NCBI GenBank assembly: GCA_963843645.1
Contig: CAWJLE010000003.1
Span: 372,001 to 436,000, forward strand
From: CAWJLE01 sp963843645
Lineage (GTDB): Bacteria > Chloroflexota > Anaerolineae > DAOTYC01
Reading direction: 5' to 3'
DNA length: 64,000 bases
Positions within the stretch are counted from its first letter, which is position 1. Every line of letters begins with the position of its first letter. Made by a program: the position numbers and the translations under genes. Positions 1-7,284 of this stretch are shown in pieces. The notes below the pieces were generated by a model. It was not told the origin of the DNA and made no database searches. It saw only the letters and a list, made by a program, of their open reading frames with translations.

Positions 1-242
1 TCGCCGAGGCGGCCGGCGCGGACTTCGTGAAGACGTCCACCGGTTTCAGCACTGGCGGTGCGACGGTCGCGGATGTGCAGCTCATGCGGCGAACGGTTGG
101 GCCGAGCATGGGCGTCAAGGCAGCCGGCGGCATTCGGACGCTGGAGGCGGCCAAGGCCATGATTTCCGCGGGCGCGAACCGCCTTGGCACGAGCTCTGGG
201 CAGAAGATCCTTCGGGAACTGCTGGATTCGCCAGCGACGTGA
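1..242 (+). CDS. deoC: Deoxyribose-phosphate aldolase, C-terminal part (5' end outside window)
   Basis: Class I aldolase that cleaves 2-deoxyribose-5-phosphate to glyceraldehyde-3-phosphate and acetaldehyde in cytosolic deoxynucleoside catabolism. Only about 79 C-terminal residues are present and the frame is open to the left edge. The segment FVKTSTGF carries the Schiff-base lysine of the family, and VKAAGGIRT carries the second conserved lysine with the phosphate-binding Gly-Gly. The end SAGANRLGTSSG is the usual C-terminal phosphate loop. It ends in TGA at 240-242. The motifs are specific, so the family assignment is firm; the missing start prevents any statement on operon position. Confidence 0.95.
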   Translation, partial: AEAAGADFVKTSTGFSTGGATVADVQLMRRTVGPSMGVKAAGGIRTLEAAKAMISAGANRLGTSSGQKILRELLDSPAT

Positions 243-288
243 ACGGGGCGTCTCCCGGCTGGGCCGTTTGGGTGATAGCGTGACATTC

Positions 289-316
289 TTGCATTGAGCC
301 GCGGTTGTTGTACAAT
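289..316 (+). promoter_or_regulatory. Sigma70-like promoter for the zinc-finger gene
   Basis: TTGCAT at 289-294 and TACAAT at 311-316 are separated by 16 bp. A start near 323 would give a leader of about 24 nt containing a GGAG ribosome site before the ATG at 347. Confidence 0.55.
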
Positions 317-346
317 ACGTTCAGAGTATCGAAGATTGGAGACAAC

Positions 347-646
347 ATGAACCCCAACGCACGTGAAATATGCAGCTTCTGTCACGTCGGGCACGTTTCA
401 GAGCAAAGCTTGACTTATACAGAGTGGTATGAGGAAGAACTGATTGTGGTGCCGGGTGTGCCGGCGCGGTTGTGCGATTATTGTGGAGAGAAAGAGTTCG
501 ACCCGTTCGTGGTCGGCACGTTGCGGCGGTTGCTGTGGTCGAGCCCGGATGCCAACAAGACCATGGAGAAGTGGGGGCGGATACGCCGTCACCGTTTCGA
601 TCTAGAAATGCTGCATAGCAAGGACCAGTTTCCCCCAGGTGAGTAG
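347..646 (+). CDS. YgiT-type zinc-finger protein (MqsA N-domain-like)
   Basis: Small 99-residue protein with two CxxC knuckles, C9-x2-C12 and C43-x2-C46 (LCDYCGE), spaced as in the zinc-binding N-terminal domain of YgiT/MqsA-type antitoxins. The ATG at 347 is chosen over an upstream in-frame start at 305 because GGAG lies at 338-341 and the promoter ends at 316. In many genomes such proteins pair with a small toxin such as MqsR or a DUF4258 protein, but the flanking genes are deoC and an unrelated unknown protein. No helix-turn-helix domain is evident after the zinc knuckles. It may be an orphan antitoxin-like or simple zinc-binding protein. Confidence 0.75.
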   Translation: MNPNAREICSFCHVGHVSEQSLTYTEWYEEELIVVPGVPARLCDYCGEKEFDPFVVGTLRRLLWSSPDANKTMEKWGRIRRHRFDLEMLHSKDQFPPGE

Positions 647-724
647 CTTTGACACGTCCTTGCCCATGACAACCCTTCAATCGGCCTTGGTCTGACGTCG
701 CTTTGTTGCAGGGGGCGAGGGAAC

Positions 725-1240
725 ATGGAGCTAGCCGCGCGGGGATCCATCAGTGTTGATCTGATTACTGCCTATCAGCGAATTTCGGGGGTGATCGTGA
801 CCCGCTCCCGGCTCCTATCCGAACTCCTGAATGACAGCACGACGTCTGTTCTCGAGTTGTCGAAGGCTTTCGTCTCTCGCCTGGCCCAGCCAGGCGAGAT
901 TGTTTCTTTCACGGGTGGGCCGATTTTCGTGCGCAAAAGCAGCATTCTGTTTGGCGTTCTCGCCATTCCGGAAAAGCCCATCAACGAGCGCAACGTCTAC
1001 AGCCTGTTCCGCGTGCAACAATACCGCGCGACCCTCCAGGTCCGCAATTTCGAGCTGACCGGCACCATAGAGTCCATGGGCAAACTTGAGTTTCCGACGC
1101 TGCTGACGCCCGCCGAGAGCTTCGTGTGCATCAGCCGCGCGCGAGCGGCCATGGTTGGCTCATCGGTGGCTTTCGAGGGCGAGCAGATACTGACCAACAA
1201 GACGCACATCGATCTCATCTCGACCGTTAAGCTCGAGTAA
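725..1240 (+). CDS. Uncharacterised protein, 171 aa
   Basis: I do not recognise a firm family. The protein is soluble and has no signal peptide or membrane segment. The N-terminal half is helical in character; residues from about 60 on are rich in beta-type stretches around FTGGPIFVRKSS and YRATLQVRNFELTG. The second half vaguely resembles small beta-domain proteins of Chloroflexota that sense or bind a ligand, which is only an impression. The ATG at 725 follows GAGGG at 717-721. It lies 30 bp upstream of a receiver-ParA fusion on the same strand, so the two may be cotranscribed and act together. Confidence 0.6.
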   Translation: MELAARGSISVDLITAYQRISGVIVTRSRLLSELLNDSTTSVLELSKAFVSRLAQPGEIVSFTGGPIFVRKSSILFGVLAIPEKPINERNVYSLFRVQQYRATLQVRNFELTGTIESMGKLEFPTLLTPAESFVCISRARAAMVGSSVAFEGEQILTNKTHIDLISTVKLE

Positions 1241-1270
1241 CGAGGTCTCGTTGCTCAAAGGAGCAGCACG

Positions 1271-2392
1271 GTGAAGACGGTTCTCGTCGTGGACGACGAG
1301 GCGGAAGCCCGCCGGCTGGTGTCGTTCATGCTGGAAAGGGAAGACCTCAAAGTCGAGACGGCCGGAGACGGCAAAGAGGCGTTGCGGAAAGCGCTCGAGG
1401 CGCCGCCCGATCTCGTCATTCTGGACGTCATGATGCCGGATGTCGACGGCTATCAGGTATGCCGCCAGTTTCGGGACGATCCTCGCCTGGCGCACGTGCC
1501 GATTTTGATACTAACCGCCAGGGCGCAGGCCATGGATCGCGAGGAGAGTCTGAAGGCCGGGGCGAATGCGTACCTGGCCAAGCCGTTTCCGCGTGCGGAA
1601 CTGCTGCGCCTGGTGCATGGGCTGGTGGAGGCGCCCCCGGTGGAAGCCGCGCCGGTCGGCCGGCTCGTCTCGCTGCTGAGCCTGCGCGGCGGCGTGGGTG
1701 TCAGCTCTCTAGCCACTAACCTGGCCGTGGTGTTGTCTCTGAAGCATCGTGAGAAAGTGGCGCTGCTTGACCTGGACCTATCATCCGGACAGGCGGCGCT
1801 GTTGCTCGGCTTGAAGCCCAAGGATTTCTGGGTCCAGGCGGCCGCTGACCAGGGCCTGCTGGAGTGGTCCCGCGTGGAGGGCAACCTGGAGGCGCATCCG
1901 TCAGGAGTTCAGGTGCTGCCGGCGCCGGCTGCGCCGCTCAGATTGGATCGGTTGCCGCAGACCGCGGTCCCTTCACTGGTCATGATGATGCGGCGGCATT
2001 TCGGCGTGGTCATCGCGGATTTGCCGTCGACCGTCAGCGGACCGACGCTCGAGGTAGTGCTCGCATCAGACCTGACAGTGCTGGTGGCTGCGCCTGAGGT
2101 CGCCTCGTTGCAGGCGACGGCCGGCGCCCTGCAAATGCTTTATGCCGAGGGGTACTCGGCCGACAAGGTGTGGGTGGCTCTCAATCACAGCATTCCGATC
2201 GATGGGCTGGCGCGAGCAACCATGGAAAAGGTCATCCGGCGACCCATGGTCACGTCGCTGCCGTATCAGGGCGAGGCGCTGCTGGGGGCGATGGCCCGGG
2301 GTCGGCCTGCGGTTCTGGAGAAAGAGAGTCCGTGGGCGCAGGCCATGGCCGGGTTCGCGGATGAGGTCGCGGGTCAACTTCGGAAGGGCTAG
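1271..2392 (+). CDS. Receiver domain fused to ParA/MinD-like ATPase (CpaE/TadZ type)
   Basis: A 373-residue fusion. Residues 1-120 are a CheY-like receiver with acidic pocket DD8-9, phospho-acceptor D52 in VILDVMMPD and K104 in YLAKPF. Residues 130-373 are a ParA/MinD-type ATPase domain with LSLRGGVGVSS in place of the canonical KGGVGKT, so the signature and Walker lysines are replaced, as seen in CpaE/TadZ polar pilus-localisation proteins. A LDLDLSSG stretch occupies the Walker A-prime region. The start is GTG at 1271 behind AAAGGAG (1257-1263). No tad/flp pilus genes are visible, so a polar-localisation role is inference. It converges with the next gene with a 4-bp stop overlap. Confidence 0.85.
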   Translation: MKTVLVVDDEAEARRLVSFMLEREDLKVETAGDGKEALRKALEAPPDLVILDVMMPDVDGYQVCRQFRDDPRLAHVPILILTARAQAMDREESLKAGANAYLAKPFPRAELLRLVHGLVEAPPVEAAPVGRLVSLLSLRGGVGVSSLATNLAVVLSLKHREKVALLDLDLSSGQAALLLGLKPKDFWVQAAADQGLLEWSRVEGNLEAHPSGVQVLPAPAAPLRLDRLPQTAVPSLVMMMRRHFGVVIADLPSTVSGPTLEVVLASDLTVLVAAPEVASLQATAGALQMLYAEGYSADKVWVALNHSIPIDGLARATMEKVIRRPMVTSLPYQGEALLGAMARGRPAVLEKESPWAQAMAGFADEVAGQLRKG

Positions 2393-3303
2393 CCCCACAA
2401 ACGGCAGAAGGCGCACAGGCTGGGTGCGCTGGTGGGCTGACCGCAGCGATCGCATTCGCGCAACTGATGTGTCGGGTCTGCTGCTGGGAAGGCGAGTTGA
2501 CCGCCGCGCTTCGCGCGCAAGAACTGCAGATAGAAATGGGACTTCGCGCCAAGGGAGTGCTGTTCGAGCTGGTTGAACAGCTGCTTGTACAGGATCGATT
2601 TGGCGTCCACAGAGTAAGGGCATTCGTCTTCGATGTAATCGATGCCCCGGACCAATGCATACGCCGCTGACTCGCGCTCATAGATGCGGGCCAGCGGCTT
2701 GACTTTGCGCGTCAGTTTGGGGTGTGTGGGCGGCATGACCGGGTACTGGCGTGCCAGATAGTCGGTCTCCCAGTGCAACGCATTGCCGAGCAAGGTTGCC
2801 GCCTCGTCGTCCAGATTGTGGCCGGTAGCGATGGCGGCGTAACCACCTTCGTACGCGGCCAGGTTCATGATGTGGCGCTTGACGAGACCGCAGACCGAGC
2901 ACAGCTTTTGCGCCCGACCTCGACGTCGGCCGACTTCCGGGACCGTGGCGCCGTACGTTGCGGCGACGTCGATCACCTGCAGGTGGGCGGCAACTTGGCC
3001 GTCGGCAAAGGCCTGTGCACGTTTCAGCGACAGTTCGGAGTAGCCGGCATCCGGGATGCCCAGGTGGATATACAGGCCGTCGGCCTGATAGCCCAGGCGC
3101 AGCAATACGTCCCACAAGGCCAGGCTGTCCTTACCGCCGGAAACGGCGACGAGGATGCGATCTCGCGGCGTGAACATCTCATATTTCTGGATTGCCAGGA
3201 GGACCTGTTTGGGGAACCATTCGAGGAAGTGGGGGGCGCACAGGCGAAGTTTGTGCCGGCGCATGTTGATGACCGCCAGCGCGCCGCACATAGAGCACTT
3301 CAT
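2389..3303 (-). CDS. ttuA: TtuA/TtcA-family tRNA 2-thiolation enzyme
   Basis: ATP-dependent PP-loop enzyme that adenylates a tRNA base and inserts sulfur; TtuA makes 2-thiouridine or 2-thioribothymidine at position 54 with a ubiquitin-like sulfur carrier. The 304-residue protein has an N-terminal zinc knuckle (CSMC at 3-6), the PP-loop SGGKDS at 55-60, a central CSVC thought to bind Fe-S or act in sulfur transfer, TGHNLDDEA, and a C-terminal zinc ribbon (CDRC...CAFC). The ATG at 3303 overlaps the TGA of the ThiS-like gene as ATGA, indicating translational coupling; an alternative start at 3312 lies further inside that gene. Coupling to a sulfur carrier supports TtuA over TtcA. Confidence 0.85.
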   Translation of the reverse strand: MKCSMCGALAVINMRRHKLRLCAPHFLEWFPKQVLLAIQKYEMFTPRDRILVAVSGGKDSLALWDVLLRLGYQADGLYIHLGIPDAGYSELSLKRAQAFADGQVAAHLQVIDVAATYGATVPEVGRRRGRAQKLCSVCGLVKRHIMNLAAYEGGYAAIATGHNLDDEAATLLGNALHWETDYLARQYPVMPPTHPKLTRKVKPLARIYERESAAYALVRGIDYIEDECPYSVDAKSILYKQLFNQLEQHSLGAKSHFYLQFLRAKRGGQLAFPAADPTHQLRECDRCGQPTSAPSLCAFCRLWG

Positions 3304-3506
3304 GGCCGGCATGTGTCGCCCCCTGAGATGACTGAGATGAGCTTGATCGTATCGTCCGGACGGAGAATGGTCTCCTCGTTGATGAGTTGGCCGTCGCGAA
3401 CGGCCAGCATGGTCTCTGGGTCGAACCCCAGCTTGAGCAGTGCGTCGCGCAAGGTCGCGCCCGGTCGCACGTCAGCCCACTCCTGCCGGCGATACGTAAT
3501 CTTCAC
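3300..3506 (-). CDS. ttuB: ThiS/MoaD-like sulfur carrier (TtuB-like) with residues after Gly-Gly
   Basis: A 68-residue beta-grasp protein. VRPGATLRDALLKLGFDPETM and the RPDDTIKLISVISGG end are typical of ThiS/MoaD carriers, which are activated at a terminal Gly-Gly as adenylate and then thiocarboxylate. The GG is not terminal: DTCRP follows before the stop, so proteolytic trimming would be needed unless the stop is affected by an indel. The start is GTG at 3506 behind AAGGAA. The stop overlaps the ttuA start as ATGA, so the protein probably supplies sulfur to TtuA. The symbol is by analogy with the TtuA-TtuB pair. Confidence 0.75.
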   Translation of the reverse strand: MKITYRRQEWADVRPGATLRDALLKLGFDPETMLAVRDGQLINEETILRPDDTIKLISVISGGDTCRP

Positions 3507-3640
3507 TGATGATTCCTTTCCGTTCGGATCCGGCTGGGATTGGTCTTAGCGATGTCCTGCCGCGGAAAACAGCGGCTGACGGCAAAGGCTCCCCAGCGGT
3601 AACGTCCATTATAGTCGACCGGGCGTGGCAGCTCAAAAAA

Positions 3641-3677
3641 CGATCGGCCGCTCGCTATCTGGGCGAAGAGCCGATCG
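3641..3677 (-). terminator. Rho-independent terminator of the 9.3-3.7 kb minus-strand operon
   Basis: Read on the minus strand, CGATCGGC pairs with GCCGATCG (arms 3670-3677 and 3641-3648), with additional internal TCGC/GCGA pairing, followed directly by a run of six T (plus-strand A at 3635-3640). It lies 33 bp past the stop of the triple-repeat protein at 3710. Confidence 0.8.
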
Positions 3678-3709
3678 TGGAGAGACGTCGGATTTGGAGC
3701 GATTGAGCG

Positions 3710-5464
3710 TCAGTTGGCGCCGCCGGTTTGCGCTGGCTGGTCAGTCAGAACCTTGGCCGGGCGCAATGCGAACTCCACCAGCACGAAGTCGCCCGTATTC
3801 AGTGTGACCTGGACGTCGTTGTCGATGTCCATAGGCTTGATGTCGTAGGTGCCGGGGGGCAAGCCGCCGATCTCGTCAGAGAAGTCGCCGTACTGAGGCT
3901 TGTCGCCGGTTACCAGTGTCGCGTTCCAGCCGCCGGACGTCTCGCGGACGAAGACCTTCCGATTGGGCACGCCGACGACGCGGACAGCCAACACGCCGAC
4001 GGAATTGCCCGTGGCCGCGCCCGAAATGCGCTGATACTCGAGACCCTGCCAGGTCCAGTCAGCGGTGGCTGCGGGCGATGCGTCCGCGGCCGGGGCGGCG
4101 GTCGCCGGAAGTGGGGTCGCCGCGGGCGGAGGCGGAGCGATGGTAGCTGCGACCTGCACTGTGGCGGTTGGCTGCGCCGCCGCCGCATCGTTCGTCAGTG
4201 GGTGCGTGGGCCGGAGCGCGAACTCGACCAGGACGAAGTCGCCGGCATTGAGGTGAACTGAGATCTGGTTGTCGATATCCATCGGCTTGATGGTATAATC
4301 GCCCGCTTCGAGACCGCCCACGCTGTCGGAAAAATCGCCATACTCCGGCTTCTGACCGGTAATGAGCGTGGTCGTCCAGCCGCCAGAATTCTCGCGAATG
4401 AAGACCTTGCGGTCGGGAACGCCCACGACGCGGACAGCCAGGACGCCGAACACGTTGTGGGTCTGCGACCCGGAAAGGCGCTGATACTCGATGCCTTGCC
4501 AGGCCCAGTCTGCCGCCTCAGTAGAGGTCGAGGGAGCCTCCGTCGCCGCCGGGGCTGGCGCTGCCGGAACGGGCGTTGCCGCCGGGGTGGCAGCCGCGGG
4601 TGCGGCCTGTGCCACGCTCGTGGGTTCCGGTGTCCAGTTAGCGGGCGGTCGCAGGGCGAATTCGATCAGGACGTAGTCGCCGGGATTGATCTGGACCTGG
4701 ACTTGATCGTCGATGTCCATGGGCTTCACGATGTAGGTGGACGGTTGAATACCGCCGATATCATCGGAGAAGTCGCCGTATTGAGGTTTGCGCCCGGTGA
4801 CGAGGGTAGTGTTCCACCCGCCGGTGACCTCTCGGACGAAGACCTTGCGATCGGGCACTCCAACGACACGAACAGCGAGGACCGCGGAGGTGTTGCCGCT
4901 CTTGCTGCCAGGGACTCGTTCGTACTCAACGCCGCGCCAGGTCCACTCCGGCGTCGGACTGACAACTGCCGGGCTTGTCGGGACTTGGACCGGCTTGGCG
5001 GCGGCGAGAGCCACCGCTGGCTTGCGGGCAGCGGGCGGCTTTTCGACCGTCGCCGTGGGTAGAATCGACGGAACCCCGGGCTCGGTGGCTTGCTCCAGAA
5101 CCAGGGCGACCTGAGCTGGTTCGGCCCGCGGAGCGCTGAGCGCGACGGACGGCGCCTCCGTCGGCGCGAGCGTCGGTTCGACGGCCGTCGTGGGGGGCGC
5201 CGGCAGCTCAGTGGGGGCCGGCGCCGCTGTGGGAACGACTTCCGTCGGCAGCGCGACTGGGGCAGTCGTCGTGATGCTGTCGGTCGCCGGAGCGGTTGTG
5301 CTCACTGCGGCCAACGCACCGGCCTCGAGCTTGCCTGCTTTGGGAGTCATAGGAACGACACCCGTGGCCGAGACGCAGAGGCACAGATAGACAACCAGAA
5401 TGCCGAGGACGAGGCCACCGAGCAGCCCCTTTTGCACGCCGCCAAGATTCCTGATTATCTCCAT
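3710..5464 (-). CDS. Membrane-anchored surface protein with three tandem ~100-aa repeats
   Basis: A 584-residue protein with a short cytoplasmic N-terminus, one hydrophobic segment at about 12-32 (GLLGGLVLGILVVYLCLC), a long Ala/Pro/Thr linker (40-170), and three near-identical repeats at about 174-273, 319-417 and 470-570 separated by Ala/Pro-rich linkers. Each repeat runs from W-x-W-x-G-x-E-Y through VLAVRVVGVP and F-V/I-R-E to YGDFSD, Y-x-I/V-KPMDID and VL-I/V-EFALRP. I do not recognise the repeat family; it looks like a beta-sandwich. ATG 5464 is preferred over 5482 because AAGGAGAG is 7 nt upstream. It is the last gene before a terminator and follows the DUF4062 gene by 53 bp. Confidence 0.8.
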   Translation of the reverse strand: MEIIRNLGGVQKGLLGGLVLGILVVYLCLCVSATGVVPMTPKAGKLEAGALAAVSTTAPATDSITTTAPVALPTEVVPTAAPAPTELPAPPTTAVEPTLAPTEAPSVALSAPRAEPAQVALVLEQATEPGVPSILPTATVEKPPAARKPAVALAAAKPVQVPTSPAVVSPTPEWTWRGVEYERVPGSKSGNTSAVLAVRVVGVPDRKVFVREVTGGWNTTLVTGRKPQYGDFSDDIGGIQPSTYIVKPMDIDDQVQVQINPGDYVLIEFALRPPANWTPEPTSVAQAAPAAATPAATPVPAAPAPAATEAPSTSTEAADWAWQGIEYQRLSGSQTHNVFGVLAVRVVGVPDRKVFIRENSGGWTTTLITGQKPEYGDFSDSVGGLEAGDYTIKPMDIDNQISVHLNAGDFVLVEFALRPTHPLTNDAAAAQPTATVQVAATIAPPPPAATPLPATAAPAADASPAATADWTWQGLEYQRISGAATGNSVGVLAVRVVGVPNRKVFVRETSGGWNATLVTGDKPQYGDFSDEIGGLPPGTYDIKPMDIDNDVQVTLNTGDFVLVEFALRPAKVLTDQPAQTGGAN

Positions 5465-5517
5465 CGTTCTCTCCTTCCTCACGCGAAGCCCTCCGCGTTC
5501 GACCCAGGTGATGGATT

Positions 5518-6384
5518 CTACTTGTTGACAACCGCCAGATCGATAGTTTTATCCGCTTCGAGACCGAGCTGGTCCCGCACCGTCACTTTGATCTGTACTT
5601 GGCCGGGTGTGTTCGGCGCATGGAATACCGCGTTGGGGCTCTCGCTCGAGCCGCCTGGATCCAGGGAACCGGAAGTGCTCTGCCAATCGTAGGTCAGGGC
5701 GCCTTGCTCGGGGTCGTGAGCAAAGACCCGGACGTCCGTCGTCCCATCGACCGCAATCTGCGGTGGGTCGGCCAGCATGTTGTCGATCACCGGCGGGCTA
5801 TTCTGTCCACGGCCAAACGTGACCGCGATCACTACGATCACGAGCAATGCCCCCATCATGATGGCGGAACTCTTCCAGTCGCGGGCAGCCTGGCGCTCGT
5901 GGGCCATGCTTTCCACCCGCAGTCTGGCGACCTCGCGCATCTCGTCCTCGTCGAGGCGAAGACGCCGAAAGTTCTTGATCAGCTCGTCCGACACGCCGGC
6001 CTGTACCATGTAGGTCACGCCCTCCACTGTCTGGAAGTAGCGAGGCCGGGGCTTGCTCTTGAGCCCGCGAATGAAACTGGTGGCTTTCTTGTCGCGGGGC
6101 ATTTCCTGAATCAGGGCGATAATCGGCTTTTCGGCCTGGACGGCCGTGCGATACTCGTATTCGATCGGCTCGGGCACGCGCTCGCCGAGCAACAACACAT
6201 ATATGTCTGCGTCCCAGATTGCCTCGAGGTAATCCGATGAGGGTTTGCCGGCGGACGCGGACGTGAACGAGAAATCCCACTCAACGGAAAGCGGGAGACT
6301 CTGAAGTGCCTGCTTCACTGCGATGCGCTCGTCTGCCAGTTCGTCCAGTGGACAGCTGACGAACACCTTCAAGACTCTGGGCAT
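5518..6384 (-). CDS. DUF4062 (TIR-like) domain - TM - PKD/Ig-like extracellular domain
   Basis: A 288-residue protein. Residues 1-115 match the DUF4062 pattern: KVFVSCPLDELADERIAV at the start, DADIYVLLLGER near 60-70 and EYRTA...KPIIALIQ, a Rossmann-like fold related to TIR domains and common in STAND and conflict proteins. Residues about 172-191 (SAIMMGALLVIVVIAVTFG) form one membrane span. Residues 195-288 (PPVIDNMLADPP... to ...IDLAVV) resemble a PKD/Ig-like beta sandwich outside the cell. The ATG at 6384 directly abuts the TAG of the upstream SH3 gene with GGGAGG as ribosome site, so the two are cotranslated. A cytoplasmic TIR-like domain wired to an external Ig-like domain suggests transmembrane signalling; the effector activity is unknown. 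Confidence 0.75.
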   Translation of the reverse strand: MPRVLKVFVSCPLDELADERIAVKQALQSLPLSVEWDFSFTSASAGKPSSDYLEAIWDADIYVLLLGERVPEPIEYEYRTAVQAEKPIIALIQEMPRDKKATSFIRGLKSKPRPRYFQTVEGVTYMVQAGVSDELIKNFRRLRLDEDEMREVARLRVESMAHERQAARDWKSSAIMMGALLVIVVIAVTFGRGQNSPPVIDNMLADPPQIAVDGTTDVRVFAHDPEQGALTYDWQSTSGSLDPGGSSESPNAVFHAPNTPGQVQIKVTVRDQLGLEADKTIDLAVVNK

Positions 6385-7273
6385 CTATCCTCCCGAACCG
6401 GTCACTTCTTTGACCGGGATACTGTCCACTGAGACGGTGACGGTCAGGAACTCGGTCGCCACCCAACCGGACTCATCGTCTGCCGTCGTCACAGCGAGCC
6501 AGTCAGAGGCCGTGGTCCGACCCGTCACCTGCAACCTGTCGCCTTTGGCCAACTGCCGCAGCACGCGGTAGCTCGTGTCCGGTCCGCTCCGAAGGTTGAG
6601 CGGGTCGTCGCGCACTACGGCCACTGTGGAGGCTGTTGAGGGCTGGGCAGTTGCAGCCGGCACGGTCGGTATACTGCTTTTGACCGGAACCGCCACGGCG
6701 TCAGTCGCTGCCGCATCCGCTGAGGGTTCAGTCGTCGCGCTGGCGGCCGACGACCCCGCCTGCTGCCGGCGAGTCGCCGGTCGTGCTCAGGGGCCCGGTG
6801 ACAGTAATGGCTTCGGTCGTGGCCACTTCCTCCGTCGCGAGCGGAACCGGTGTGTCCGTCGCCGGGGCTGGCGTATAGGTAGGCGACAGCGTGTGGGTCG
6901 GAGGGACTCCGCTCGACGATGCCGTCTCGGGCACGTGCGGCAGGATACGCAACGCCGCCTGAACCACGACCAACAGGATCCCGGTGGCCACCAAGGCCAG
7001 CGCTATGCGCACTATCAGCTTGGGTGCCAGACCCAGCCGAGGCCCTGTAGCGCCGACCAGCGCACCGGAGCGGCGCTGGTCCGAGTCCTGTAGCTGAGTT
7101 TCCAGCAGGCGAATTTCCTCTTTTTCGACGCGGATCTGCGCCTGCAGTCGGCTCAAGACAGCGGGCGGCGCTTCGCTCTCTTCGACTTCTTGCGCTTCCT
7201 GCTCCAACCGTTCGAGATTTCGTTTTCTGATTCTGAGCCGGCGCTCGGTGTCGGCTCTCTTGGTCTCGGTCAA
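6385..7273 (-). CDS. Coiled coil - TM - Pro/Thr linker - SH3b protein (one frameshift)
   Basis: The N-terminal part (7273-6750) has a charged coiled coil of about 60 residues (RRLRIRKRNLERLEQ... and ...KEEIRLLETQLQ), a membrane segment (LIVRIALALVATGILLVVV) and a Thr/Pro linker. After a +1 slip in a four-C run at 6754-6757 the frame continues into SAASATTEP and an SH3b domain (PLNLRSGPDTSYRVLRQLAKGD ending in GWVATEF) at 6600-6420. Removing one base restores a single protein of about 296 residues. The coiled coil resembles short effector-associated coiled-coil modules found at the N-terminus of Chloroflexota and cyanobacterial conflict/signalling proteins; this is inference. The start is TTG at 7273 behind GGGGAG. 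It follows the LDH2 gene by 11 bp and abuts the DUF4062 gene. Confidence 0.7.
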
Positions 7274-7284
7274 AATGACTCCCC

